Shown in pieces: positions 17,167 through 25,294 of a DNA stretch of 64,000 bases. Within the stretch, counting starts at the first letter, position 1. Each line of letters begins with the position of its first letter. The position numbers and the translations under genes were made by a program. The notes beneath the pieces were generated by a model. It was not told where the DNA came from. It did no database searches and saw only the letters and a program-made list of their open reading frames with translations. The stretch is from Coraliomargarita sinensis (GTDB lineage Bacteria > Verrucomicrobiota > Verrucomicrobiia > Opitutales > Coraliomargaritaceae), in the NCBI RefSeq assembly GCF_003185655.1, contig NZ_QHJQ01000004.1, positions 1 to 64,000 on the forward strand. The letters are read 5' to 3'.

Positions 17167-18333
17167 TCAACGACTGAGGATCATTTGCTTCAGTGCTCCG
17201 AGGCGCACACGAGTCCAACCAACAAGGTAGTTCAAAAACTGGGAAAGTGCCATGCGGGATTCACCGGGCGCACAGAAAAAGATGCGACTATTCGACCTGA
17301 AGGGAGAGGCCCCTCGCATTGCTGCCCAACCACTACCCTCGAGAATCAACTGCAGGCATTGAGGAAACACCCAAATGCAGGAGCTATTTATGCTTGTGCG
17401 ACTTTCAAGAGCGGTATCACCACGAAGGCTCCTGAGGTAAGCATCTCCCAGGTCGACCCCGGCAAGATGTGCCACGGCCCCGGTGGGGACCAGACGACCA
17501 AAATGCGGGTCAATCAATACGATTGACCCGTCTTTCCGCCGCATCCAGTCAAACCCGGTCAAACCATCGACATGCCGGGAAACAACTGATATTGCATCAT
17601 CAACACCCTTGGGCGTGAAAGGCTCACATACGGCGACAGGCCCGATTCCGCGTGAAGTGCAGTGCCGGTTCAGGAAGGAACAGGAGGCATAGAGCTGACC
17701 CTTACGTGCCACAAAAATAGCGGTGCCTACAGGCCCATCGATAAACTCCTGAACAAGCCAGCCCGTTTTTCCGGACATGGCACTGCATGCGGATGCCAGT
17801 TCCAGCTCGTCCCTGACGACAACAACCTCCTGCCCCCCCGCACCGGCAACACCTTTTAATACACAGGGAAATCCTATTTCAGAGGCTGCAGTCATGGTTT
17901 CCTCTTCCGAATTTGCAATTACGCTCCTAGGTACCGGTAAACTGTTCGAATGGCACCAATTGGAAAAAGCCTCCTTATCCACCGCAACACGCTCCCGAAG
18001 CATCCTCTTAGACAGCGGCAGATAAGCTTCCGGAATACCAGCTGAGCCCTTCGAATCCAGTAACATCGTCCTGGCTGGTTCATCCACACACAAAACATCG
18101 TCGTAGTGGACAGAACTCAAATGCTCGTTGAGGCGGTCGAGGAAATCTTCGTTCTTGCCTACCTTGATTTTAGACGCAACCCATGCGGATTTATGAATCA
18201 AGTGATCGGAATGGGCGATGACATCAACCCTCACCTCATCACCCTTGGAGAAAATCCAGGGGTAAGCCGTAAAGCTACTGCTATACATCCGGTAAATCAG
18301 CAGGATTCGAGGCTTGGCAGCGGTACGTTCCAT
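17167..18333 (-). CDS. ATP-grasp domain protein (paralogue 1)
   Basis: A 388-residue ATP-grasp protein resembling the carbamoyl-phosphate-synthase-like ligases near surface-polysaccharide genes. I use the ATG at 18333 rather than an in-frame start at 18435: the protein then aligns end to end with the paralogue at 19369-20535, also 388 residues, from SSSFTAYPW. Motifs are FPCVLKGVAGAGGQEV (155-170, ATP-binding Lys and loop), WLVQEFIDGPVGTA (192-205) and the metal-ligand region VLIDPHFGR (272-280). The reaction is presumably ATP-dependent carboxylate-amine or carboxylate-thiol ligation; substrates are unknown. It is divergent from the small membrane protein gene. Confidence 0.82.
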   Translation of the reverse strand: MERTAAKPRILLIYRMYSSSFTAYPWIFSKGDEVRVDVIAHSDHLIHKSAWVASKIKVGKNEDFLDRLNEHLSSVHYDDVLCVDEPARTMLLDSKGSAGIPEAYLPLSKRMLRERVAVDKEAFSNWCHSNSLPVPRSVIANSEEETMTAASEIGFPCVLKGVAGAGGQEVVVVRDELELASACSAMSGKTGWLVQEFIDGPVGTAIFVARKGQLYASCSFLNRHCTSRGIGPVAVCEPFTPKGVDDAISVVSRHVDGLTGFDWMRRKDGSIVLIDPHFGRLVPTGAVAHLAGVDLGDAYLRSLRGDTALESRTSINSSCIWVFPQCLQLILEGSGWAAMRGASPFRSNSRIFFCAPGESRMALSQFLNYLVGWTRVRLGALKQMILSR

Positions 18334-18648
18334 TCGATGTTGAGGATTTCCAGTCGTTTTGTGTCTTAGTGGGGATTCACTGCGAGAATTGTTAAATCTG
18401 ACTAAGATAACGAAAACGGGTCCCAAAAAGAGCAAGCATAACTTAAATCAATGTCCCCGTGGGATCGGCAATCCAGCGCAAAAAACGTAACATCCCCGAA
18501 CCAGTCCGAGCCTGGAGGGTAACTTTGCCTTTGGACTATGCGCGAAACCTGAACCCATTCAACAAATGAAATTCAAGCTGTTCCACGTCGCTTCTAAAAT
18601 TACACTGAATACCTTGGTTCTTAATGACTAGTTTACCACTATAGTAGA
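18334..18648. other. Divergent spacer between ATP-grasp and membrane protein genes
   Basis: 315 bp with no supportable gene. It must carry the upstream signals of two divergent genes. A TATAGT box at 18640-18645 ends only 3 bp before the ATG at 18649, so if it acts as a -10 element the + strand transcript would be leaderless or the start lies downstream. No clear -35, hairpin or repeat was seen. Confidence 0.5.
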
Positions 18649-19326
18649 ATGCCAACTGAAGTGAATAAAGAAGTACGGGCTCATCTCTTGAAACAAATAA
18701 CCCAGCACGTAGTCAGAGATCGTTTTGTGCTCATGGCGGCTCTTTTGATTTGGCTCTGTCTCGAAGTAGCAATGATCGCGATTCATTTTATAAAGGGCGC
18801 ATCCTTTTATAAAATGACCGGGGATGTAACGGCCATTTTTCAGGCGCCGCCATGGATAGGATTCTACTCCCAGGCCGGACTGTTGTTATGGTCGGCCGCC
18901 GCTTCTTTCTGCCTCTTGGCCTACAAGAGTTTACGAAGCAGATCGAACCATGCGACTTCATCACGCTTTCTGCTGGGCACCGGCTGTTTTACACTGCTTC
19001 TGCTGATCGACGACACTTACCTACTTCATGAAACAGTGCTACCGCACTATGGGATTCCGCAAATTTTAGTTCAGAGTGCTTATTTGGCTGGCTCGTTTAT
19101 TTATCTTTGCTGCTTCCGCAAAGCACTCCTTGCCAGTAATTACGTCTTGTTACTGGCTGCCGGAACAGGTCTCGGGCTTTCCATTTTATCCGATACAGCC
19201 CACCTATGGTTACTGGACCGGCATTTATTCGAGGACAGTCTGAAACTTTTTGGAATCGCATTCTGGGCGGCGTATTGCTTCAGCATCTCAAAGAGCGCAT
19301 TGACCGGCCCACTATCCAAGGATTAG
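18649..19326 (+). CDS. Small polytopic membrane protein, unknown
   Basis: A 225-residue protein that I do not recognise. After a short charged N-terminus it has about six hydrophobic segments (roughly 26-48, 71-90, 103-122, 134-154, 160-182, 196-214), so it is an integral inner-membrane protein. Two consecutive Asp residues in the third segment (LLLIDDTYLLHE) and a His-containing loop are the only polar residues that stand out. It lies alone on the + strand between two minus-strand ATP-grasp paralogues. That arrangement suggests a shared role, for example transport or anchoring of the ATP-grasp product, but nothing in the sequence proves it. Confidence 0.7.
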   Translation: MPTEVNKEVRAHLLKQITQHVVRDRFVLMAALLIWLCLEVAMIAIHFIKGASFYKMTGDVTAIFQAPPWIGFYSQAGLLLWSAAASFCLLAYKSLRSRSNHATSSRFLLGTGCFTLLLLIDDTYLLHETVLPHYGIPQILVQSAYLAGSFIYLCCFRKALLASNYVLLLAAGTGLGLSILSDTAHLWLLDRHLFEDSLKLFGIAFWAAYCFSISKSALTGPLSKD

Positions 19327-19368
19327 GCATTCATAAAAGACGGCTCAAGCTTTCTGTCGGTCCGGAGC

Positions 19369-20535
19369 CTATTTGTTTTGCCCTGTGACCACCCGGCGTA
19401 AATGCCCGAGCATAACTCTTAACTGGCCGATTATCAGTGGTACGACCATTGCCCGAAAAAGCCTGCCCTCTTTCTTCCCGTACCAAAAGACGGATACTTT
19501 TGAAGAAAGCGGGTTGGCGCGCCGCAAGCCTTTAAAAAGCCAGCCCTGGAAAGTCAGAGAAATCGACTGCGGCATCATCCAAACGATTTTACCAGAGCCT
19601 TCCTGCGCTGGTTGAACCTCGCCATCGATAAGACTCGCATAAAAAGCTTCCCCCATGTCCACTCCGTCGCGGTCCGAAGCAACAACACTGGTCGTCCCGC
19701 GGCCAAGGTGAGGATCAATCACCTTGTAGCTACCCGGCCCCGCTTCCATCCAATCAAATCCGGTGATGCCGCTAATCTTACCCGCCTCCGCTACCGTGCG
19801 GGTAATTTGTTCCAGTGCAGTAGACGCGACAAATCGCCGGATTGAAGACGGGCCCAGCCCGCCCCGGAGCGAGATGTGCTTATAAGAAGAACAAGCCGCG
19901 TAAACCTTACCCTCACGCGCCACGAAGGAGGTGGACCCTACCTCGCCATGCACAAACTCCTGCACCAACCATTCCGCCTGCGAGGTCTCGGATTTAATGT
20001 GTTCCTCCAATTCTCTTTCATTCTCGACGATAAAAACGGCCAACCCCCGATTACCGAAAGACCCTTTTAAAATTAGAGGAAAGCCAATATCTTCGGCCGC
20101 GCTTATTGCCTCGCCTAATATTCGTACGATCCGGCTCTCAGGACAGGGGATCTCATTCGCGCGACACCACTCATGGAACAGAGTTTTTTGCATACAGGCT
20201 TCGTTTAAGGGAGATTCCACAGGAAACGGCATGTACGCAGCCAGTATCGGGTCGTGCCGATGCGGTAAGACCAGATTTCGTGTGGATTCGTCAATCATGA
20301 GCATCGCATCATAATTTCCACGCTCCAATCGTCCTTTCAATTGGGGTAAAAGCTCCTCTTCAGCATCAAACAAAATGTGCTCTCGGATCCATTTTGAAAG
20401 ACCCACTGGATGATCGCGACGGGCTAAAACGTCAACCTTGCAGCGCCCACCACGCGCAAGCATCCAGGGATATGCGGTAAAACTGCTTGTCGACTTATTG
20501 AAGACCAGCAGAACGCTCTTCGGGTCTTCTGCCAT
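19369..20535 (-). CDS. ATP-grasp domain protein (paralogue 2)
   Basis: A 388-residue paralogue of the 17167-18333 product. Shared landmarks are SSFTAYPW near the N-terminus, a first half with VDVLARRDHP versus VDVIAHSDHL, FPLILKGSFGNRGLAV (152-167), WLVQEFVHGEVGS (189-201), GITGFDWM versus GLTGFDWM, and IDPHLGR (273-279). Hydrophobic C-terminal stretches (LFRAMVVPLIIGQLRVML) may associate with membrane. It starts 17 bp after the last pseudopilin gene on the same strand, so it may be read from the pseudopilin promoter as well as any promoter of its own. The substrate is unknown. Confidence 0.82.
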   Translation of the reverse strand: MAEDPKSVLLVFNKSTSSFTAYPWMLARGGRCKVDVLARRDHPVGLSKWIREHILFDAEEELLPQLKGRLERGNYDAMLMIDESTRNLVLPHRHDPILAAYMPFPVESPLNEACMQKTLFHEWCRANEIPCPESRIVRILGEAISAAEDIGFPLILKGSFGNRGLAVFIVENERELEEHIKSETSQAEWLVQEFVHGEVGSTSFVAREGKVYAACSSYKHISLRGGLGPSSIRRFVASTALEQITRTVAEAGKISGITGFDWMEAGPGSYKVIDPHLGRGTTSVVASDRDGVDMGEAFYASLIDGEVQPAQEGSGKIVWMMPQSISLTFQGWLFKGLRRANPLSSKVSVFWYGKKEGRLFRAMVVPLIIGQLRVMLGHLRRVVTGQNK

Positions 20536-20552
20536 CAGCTGTATAATCTAAA

Positions 20553-21449
20553 CTACAACGGCTTGGCTTGAAAGTAGACCCGCCGCTTGAAGACTTCACC
20601 GTGCTGTAAAATCACGTCTTCAGGGGTGTCAAAACCAGTGCCCGCCCCTCCAACTGCTGGATCAGCAAACAGTGCCAGGATTTCCAAACCCTCGTCTGAG
20701 ACAACAGTCAGAAAAATCTCCGCGGAAGTCGGACTCTCCTCTGACGAGTTGTTCCCGCCGTAAATGTAGTCGTCGCCCTGATCGATAATTCCGTTCTCGT
20801 CGATATCGTTTAGGATAATCTCTTCGCCGGCATCATCCTCTCCATAAACGTAGATTTTGAAATCAACAATGTTGCCCGCCAGGTAATTGTCGGACGCTAT
20901 GATTGAACCATCCGCCCAAAAAGGCGCGGAATCACCAACTAACTCAAGTTGCCGGCCGTCGCCGGCAGGGCCGAGCAGGTCATCAAAAGTGTCCCTGGGG
21001 CCTTCCAATGAGCGAAAGAGCACAAATGAATTCGTTTTTGCTCCTGTGTATGCGGGCGCGTAAGCCAACCTGTAAGCGATGGCGCAAATATTGCCGGGTT
21101 CGTCCGGGCGATCCAAAGCAGGCGCAAAAAGCTTGAGCCCAACAGTTTGGCCAACCGTTGGATTCCCCACTGTATTTTCCGCTTCAACCCTCATCCATTG
21201 CTGTCCGTTATTAACCAACAAAGCGGTTTCGAGGTCGGAAGTTAAAAGTTCCATGGCGATGCGGGCTTCCGCATTGGCAGAAAGCTTGCCTACGGAACGA
21301 TTCCATATCTTTAACACTTCACTCGTGATTTGAACCACCAAACCGATCATGATCACCGTGATGACCGCAGCCACCATGATTTCGATGAGCGTAAACGCAG
21401 AACGACGGCGGGGGGTAGACAACCTGTTGTTAAGCATCATAGAAGGCAC
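20553..21449 (-). CDS. PulJ/GspJ-like pseudopilin
   Basis: A 298-residue protein with a type IV prepilin N-terminus: a basic leader, then AFTLIEIMVAAVITVIMIGLV. Cleavage would fall between Ala and Phe, with the conserved Glu5. The C-terminal domain is long for a minor pseudopilin and contains ILNDIDENGIIDQGDDYI (about 210-227), which looks like a calcium-binding dockerin or EF-hand loop. GspJ-like proteins cap the pseudopilus of type II secretion systems; Verrucomicrobia have related cassette proteins. The GTG at 21449 overlaps the previous stop by 1 bp; ATGs at 21440 and 21437 are alternatives. It is the fourth gene of the pseudopilin operon. Confidence 0.8.
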   Translation of the reverse strand: MPSMMLNNRLSTPRRRSAFTLIEIMVAAVITVIMIGLVVQITSEVLKIWNRSVGKLSANAEARIAMELLTSDLETALLVNNGQQWMRVEAENTVGNPTVGQTVGLKLFAPALDRPDEPGNICAIAYRLAYAPAYTGAKTNSFVLFRSLEGPRDTFDDLLGPAGDGRQLELVGDSAPFWADGSIIASDNYLAGNIVDFKIYVYGEDDAGEEIILNDIDENGIIDQGDDYIYGGNNSSEESPTSAEIFLTVVSDEGLEILALFADPAVGGAGTGFDTPEDVILQHGEVFKRRVYFQAKPL

Positions 21450-22156
21450 TAGCGAACGATCGCTGTATTGAAGGTAAAGTCAGGTTCGACTTCACTCAGT
21501 AGTGTGAGGTCGGTTGTGGTATCAAAAGAATTGGGTGCTGGCCCGGGAGGGTCTTCGGCAAAGATACGAGCCTCAAGTGCAAGGTAACCCTCAGGATAGT
21601 TGTTTAAGCTCTGCGTCAAAGTGTAAACTCCGTTTACTCTGCTCGTTGTCCTGAGCGGAGGGTTTGTATTGTCAGGGGTAACCGATGAAGCTGTCAGAAC
21701 CACACGATAAATCGGTCCCGCGGCATCGTTGAACAAATTCACATCCACGATTGAGTTCGTACCAACAAAATTTCCGTCGTCATTTTCGTTGGGCGAGAAG
21801 CCGGCCTCGAGGCTTATGGAATCAACAGAAGTGCCGTCGTAGTAACGAAAAACGAAAAGTGTTGCCTCTCCGCTACCGGCACTGGAAACAGCTTGATAGA
21901 CCGAATCAAATTTCGACTGGGTTATCTCTCCGTTCGTGTCGCGAACGGGAATTTTGGGAGAACTTTGGAGGAAAGCGTTCACGGTATTCACAACCGAGGT
22001 GATCTCGTCGATTTTTTCGACCTCGTCGACCGATTTCAGCATGGGCGCGAGCAGACCAATCAGGGCCAGAATGGAAATAAAGAAGACGCCCAGTGCCAAA
22101 ACGACCTCAATGAGAGTAAACGCTTTGCGGGAAGGGTTTGCATTAAAATGTACCAT
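21449..22156 (-). CDS. Pseudopilin-like protein (third gene of operon)
   Basis: A 235-residue protein with a prepilin signal: a short basic leader ending RKA, then FTLIEVVLALGVFFISILALIGLL with Glu5. The prepilin peptidase site has Ala rather than the usual Gly before Phe. The rest is a soluble domain rich in Asn, Asp, Ser and Thr with no motif I recognise. It resembles the GspI/GspV-like minor pseudopilins of verrucomicrobial cassettes. It follows the GspH-like gene by 8 bp and overlaps the PulJ-like gene by 1 bp. Confidence 0.75.
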   Translation of the reverse strand: MVHFNANPSRKAFTLIEVVLALGVFFISILALIGLLAPMLKSVDEVEKIDEITSVVNTVNAFLQSSPKIPVRDTNGEITQSKFDSVYQAVSSAGSGEATLFVFRYYDGTSVDSISLEAGFSPNENDDGNFVGTNSIVDVNLFNDAAGPIYRVVLTASSVTPDNTNPPLRTTSRVNGVYTLTQSLNNYPEGYLALEARIFAEDPPGPAPNSFDTTTDLTLLSEVEPDFTFNTAIVR

Positions 22157-22164
22157 GGTGAAAA

Positions 22165-22833
22165 CTAGTTTATCTCAGATGGGTCGGTGACCAGAGTGGT
22201 CGTCCCCACCCGGCGAAAGATGAGTGCAGCTTTTATGTTCTCTTTTTCCTCATCATCGAAATCAACGGCCAGTGTCCCGCCGTTGTCGGGCTTCAGCGTA
22301 GCAGCGCGAAGAACCAGCCAGGAGTTGACGAAATCCGGACTCGTTTCCATCGTACCGTTGGCGTTGAATTCATAGTAATAGTAATCGTCACCATTTCCCT
22401 CCTGCTGCAAGGACTGTCGCGGATACTCCAGACTAAAGGTAGTTCCCGGAAAAGCGTTTGAAGCGCTCATGCTCGGGTCAAAATAAATGCCCTCCGGCAG
22501 ATAAGTTCCCTGGGTTGCCGCGACCCAGCCCTCGTTACCGCTGGAATCCTGTGACCGGTAAACAATACCGAAGTAACGGAGCAACTTCTCCGGGTCGCCG
22601 CCTGTGTTGGTGTCCGAATAAATGATCAAGCGTGTATCCGCATTTTTCAGCAGGGCTTGCCCTCTGGCACCTTGCGAGATACTGGCCACCACCCGTTGGG
22701 CGGAACTAAGTTTGAGACCGTCGCCTCCGTCTCGACCCCCTACAAACAGAATCGAAGTGGCAATCAGGATAATACTGATGACTACAAGCAGCTCAACCAG
22801 TGTAAAACCGGCCTTTTTGGATAACGAAATCAT
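22165..22833 (-). CDS. GspH-like pseudopilin
   Basis: A 222-residue protein starting with a short leader and GFTLVELLVVISIILIATSILFVG (Gly before Phe, Glu5), the canonical prepilin peptidase site and hydrophobic stem. The pilin-like domain that follows has the GspH-type pattern: early RVVASISQGARGQALLKNADTRL, then a beta-rich region with many Tyr residues (DDYYYYEF). GspH is a minor pseudopilin of type II secretion. It is the second gene of the operon, 6 bp after the GspG-like gene. Confidence 0.82.
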   Translation of the reverse strand: MISLSKKAGFTLVELLVVISIILIATSILFVGGRDGGDGLKLSSAQRVVASISQGARGQALLKNADTRLIIYSDTNTGGDPEKLLRYFGIVYRSQDSSGNEGWVAATQGTYLPEGIYFDPSMSASNAFPGTTFSLEYPRQSLQQEGNGDDYYYYEFNANGTMETSPDFVNSWLVLRAATLKPDNGGTLAVDFDDEEKENIKAALIFRRVGTTTLVTDPSEIN

Positions 22834-22839
22834 GGTGTA

Positions 22840-23457
22840 CTATTCGTAGAGGTAGTAGTCTGGATTGGCACCATCCTGCTGCACATAAGCGGAAACCTTG
22901 GTACGGATGTCCTTTGTGACTCCCGGATTTTCGGGATCAGGAACGGATTCCAGGACCCCGTTCCCGTCCGCATCAATCAAGATGTAAATGTTTGTATTGT
23001 TAAATCGGTCGGCAATTTGGGCGGTCGTCGAATCACCCTGAAAAAAATCACTTTCCGTAAATTCATAGAATGGTATCTGCCGACGGTTCCCAGCTCCGGA
23101 TGTCTTGGAATAGGACCCGTCTGTGGTACGAGCTGAAAGCGTCTCGATGAATGTCTGGCTGTTGCTCGCGTCACTGAGATCCAACCTTTCATCGTCGTCC
23201 AGCAAGCCAGCAAAGGGATAGTAGTTGTACTCGCCCTTGAACAAGTTGATCGCGTTCACATATCCGGATAACTGTGATTTTGAAGCGGCAATATTAGCAT
23301 TTTCCTTAACACTGCCAACGACGGGAATCAAAATACCAGCCAGGATGCCGATGATGGCAATGACCATCAAAAGCTCAATCAAGGTAAAGCCAACTACTGC
23401 GCGTTTTTTGCGGTCAGACGTTTGAGACAAAGGCGAAGGGGGATAATAAACAGACAT
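22840..23457 (-). CDS. GspG-like major pseudopilin
   Basis: A 205-residue prepilin-like protein. After a 22-residue basic leader comes GFTLIELLMVIAIIGILAG (Glu5), then KSQLSGYVNAINLFKGEYNYYP, which matches the conserved alpha-helix and YP turn of GspG/PilA. The C-terminal part contains LIDADGNGVLESV, in the position where GspG proteins bind calcium. GspG is the major subunit of the type II secretion pseudopilus. No secretion ATPase, inner-membrane platform or secretin gene is in the window, so any machine must be encoded elsewhere. It is the first gene of a four-gene operon. Confidence 0.88.
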   Translation of the reverse strand: MSVYYPPSPLSQTSDRKKRAVVGFTLIELLMVIAIIGILAGILIPVVGSVKENANIAASKSQLSGYVNAINLFKGEYNYYPFAGLLDDDERLDLSDASNSQTFIETLSARTTDGSYSKTSGAGNRRQIPFYEFTESDFFQGDSTTAQIADRFNNTNIYILIDADGNGVLESVPDPENPGVTKDIRTKVSAYVQQDGANPDYYLYE

Positions 23458-23474
23458 AATTTAATAAGCATCAT

Positions 23475-23503
23475 AACATGCGCCGAATGCATCATTGTGT
23501 CAA
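23475..23503 (-). promoter_or_regulatory. Putative sigma-70 promoter of the pseudopilin operon
   Basis: On the minus strand a perfect TTGACA (23498-23503) is followed after 17 bp by CATGTT (23475-23480), 18 bp before the first start codon. The -10 match is weak (3 of 6), so this is a candidate only. Confidence 0.4.
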
Positions 23504-23524
23504 TACTGCGGAACCATAGGCCAT

Positions 23525-24337
23525 CTATTGTTTGTGATGATCAATCGGTGACGGTATTTCCAGTTCAAGCGTGACAGGCCGGTGGTCGCTGACAAAGGAG
23601 CGAAGGACCTCGCAATCGGTGACCTTGTAGCTCGGGGGTATAAAAAAAAAGTCAAAACCGTGCGTTGGTAAAATCGAAGGAAAAGTCCGGGATTTGTTCT
23701 TGGGGAAAAGTTGGTACTCCAGGCTTTCAACTAAATACCGGAACAGGTGACGCACCGCATCCGTACGTTTTCCACGGCGGGCATTGAAATCACCACAAAT
23801 AATTGGCGAGAGGTGTGGCTTCATGTCACTCGTATACTGTTTTTCCTCGAGAAACTTTATCAGCCGTTCGACCTGTTCGATACGCCGGAGGCGTGATTTA
23901 AAGTCGAGGTGAAGGTTAATCACGGGCAGTATGCCATGGTCCGTCTCCAGTTCGGCACACATAAATCCTTTCTCCCCAAGCGAAGCACGACCGAACGCCT
24001 GATGCTCGGCATGCCGTATGGAAAACTTGGTTAGCATACCATTCCCGTAAGCAAGCGGCAGGCGCCCCGCCCTTCGATTGTGCACCCCCAGATATCCCTC
24101 TTCATATCCCGCCCTCTCCTGCAGGACGTTGAGCAAGTGAATCCGTTTATTCCAGTGCGAGTCCTCGTCGACCTCCTGAAGTGCAACCACATCGGCATCA
24201 ACGCGTCGAAGCAGATAGGCAATCCGATTTAAATTACGCTCGATCGATTTAGCACTGTGAAATCCCTGATAAGGGGACAGACCGCGACCATGCGCGATAT
24301 TCAGAGTCATTAACCTGAAACTGCTTGGTCGTGGCAT
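23525..24337 (-). CDS. Endonuclease/exonuclease/phosphatase family protein
   Basis: A 270-residue member of the EEP fold superfamily (AP endonuclease/DNase I/sphingomyelinase-like). Conserved elements in order are MTLNIAHG (10-17), VVALQEVDE with the metal-binding Glu (near 55), NLHLDFK (near 141), ICGDFNARRG (near 180, Asp and Asn) and SDHRPVTLELEI near the C-terminus (Asp-His pair). All catalytic positions are present. There is no signal peptide, so it acts in the cytoplasm. The substrate may be nucleic acid, an inositol-type phosphate or a lipid headgroup; the fold does not say which. It lies upstream of the pseudopilin genes on the same strand but has a 67-bp spacer. Confidence 0.85.
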   Translation of the reverse strand: MPRPSSFRLMTLNIAHGRGLSPYQGFHSAKSIERNLNRIAYLLRRVDADVVALQEVDEDSHWNKRIHLLNVLQERAGYEEGYLGVHNRRAGRLPLAYGNGMLTKFSIRHAEHQAFGRASLGEKGFMCAELETDHGILPVINLHLDFKSRLRRIEQVERLIKFLEEKQYTSDMKPHLSPIICGDFNARRGKRTDAVRHLFRYLVESLEYQLFPKNKSRTFPSILPTHGFDFFFIPPSYKVTDCEVLRSFVSDHRPVTLELEIPSPIDHHKQ

Positions 24338-24387
24338 CCCTGATATTCTGCTACTTGGAAAAAGTCGTATAACTGGAGAGGTGCGCC

Positions 24388-25179
24388 CTATTCGGCGCCA
24401 CCACCGGATTGATCTTTTACAGATTTCGCAAAATGCGAAACCGACTTAAAGAGCGCATCCGCGAATGAAGCAATGGTGACCAAAACCAGTTGTAGCTCCA
24501 TGTCGTTGAAGGCAATCATGTCGCCCTCCCGGAAAACCTTCCTTTGGTCGACCAGCTTACCTTTCACTTGATCGCTTTCAGCGCCCCGGCTCAAGACTTT
24601 CAAGGCTTTCAGTTCGACGACCAGTTCCCCGTTTTCATCAGCCTGTGGTTCTTTCACCAAGCCCTTCTGGTGCAAGAGTGCCTGGAGACAGAAGCCGAGC
24701 GATGTGATACTATCTTCCAGTTCACACATGATCCCGTAATCCTGCTCCAGTTTATTGAACTTCTGGTCCAGCGGCGCAGACACGAAGGCTTGCTGCACTT
24801 TCTGGGCTTCCGCTTGCGCCTCTTGGCTGACCTGGCTCTTCGCATTGGTGGTTTTAACCAAAGCGAGAAAGAAATGGGCATTATTCAACACCGTCACGGT
24901 GAGATTCATCCCGTCGCCGATGACCTGACGCATTAATAAATCGCGGGCATACGCCTGCATCTGTTCGAAATTCTGATGCGTTTTAGCGGCCGGCATAATT
25001 TTAGGCGCATGGACCAATCTGTCATAGTCTTCTTCGGCCACCCGCTCGCGGGCAGCCAGATTAAACGCCAGCATATCGAAGTGACGCTGAAGCCCCACCA
25101 TAAACTGCTGGGCAATTTGCTGTAGGTTCACCTGTTGTGGTTGTTGACCACTATTATCTGGTTGCGAAGAATCTGCCAT
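24388..25179 (-). CDS. Hypothetical protein, Gln-rich N-terminus
   Basis: A 263-residue protein that I do not recognise. Residues 1-30 are rich in Gln, Ser and Asp. The rest is predicted mostly helical, with heptad-like stretches (for example QAEAQKVQQAFVSAPLDQKFNKLEQDYG, residues about 130-158). No signal peptide, membrane segment, metal site or catalytic motif is visible. It sits 50 bp upstream of the EEP gene on the same strand and 115 bp from the divergent cardiolipin synthase gene. The start at 25179 is the only ATG near the end of the reading frame. Confidence 0.72.
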   Translation of the reverse strand: MADSSQPDNSGQQPQQVNLQQIAQQFMVGLQRHFDMLAFNLAARERVAEEDYDRLVHAPKIMPAAKTHQNFEQMQAYARDLLMRQVIGDGMNLTVTVLNNAHFFLALVKTTNAKSQVSQEAQAEAQKVQQAFVSAPLDQKFNKLEQDYGIMCELEDSITSLGFCLQALLHQKGLVKEPQADENGELVVELKALKVLSRGAESDQVKGKLVDQRKVFREGDMIAFNDMELQLVLVTIASFADALFKSVSHFAKSVKDQSGGGAE

Positions 25180-25294
25180 AGAACTATCTGATTAGATCAG
25201 CTTGATATATTTTCCAATCACCAACATCCGCTGATAGTAATTTTATGATCTTCATCGGCATGGCACCAAAAACTAAAGTATTAGGCAGAAGAGC

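Noticed and set aside
20553..23457. Exosortase/PEP-CTERM cassette
   Set aside because: Such verrucomicrobial cassettes include exosortase and specific companion proteins; no exosortase or PEP-CTERM motif was seen here, only pseudopilin-like proteins.
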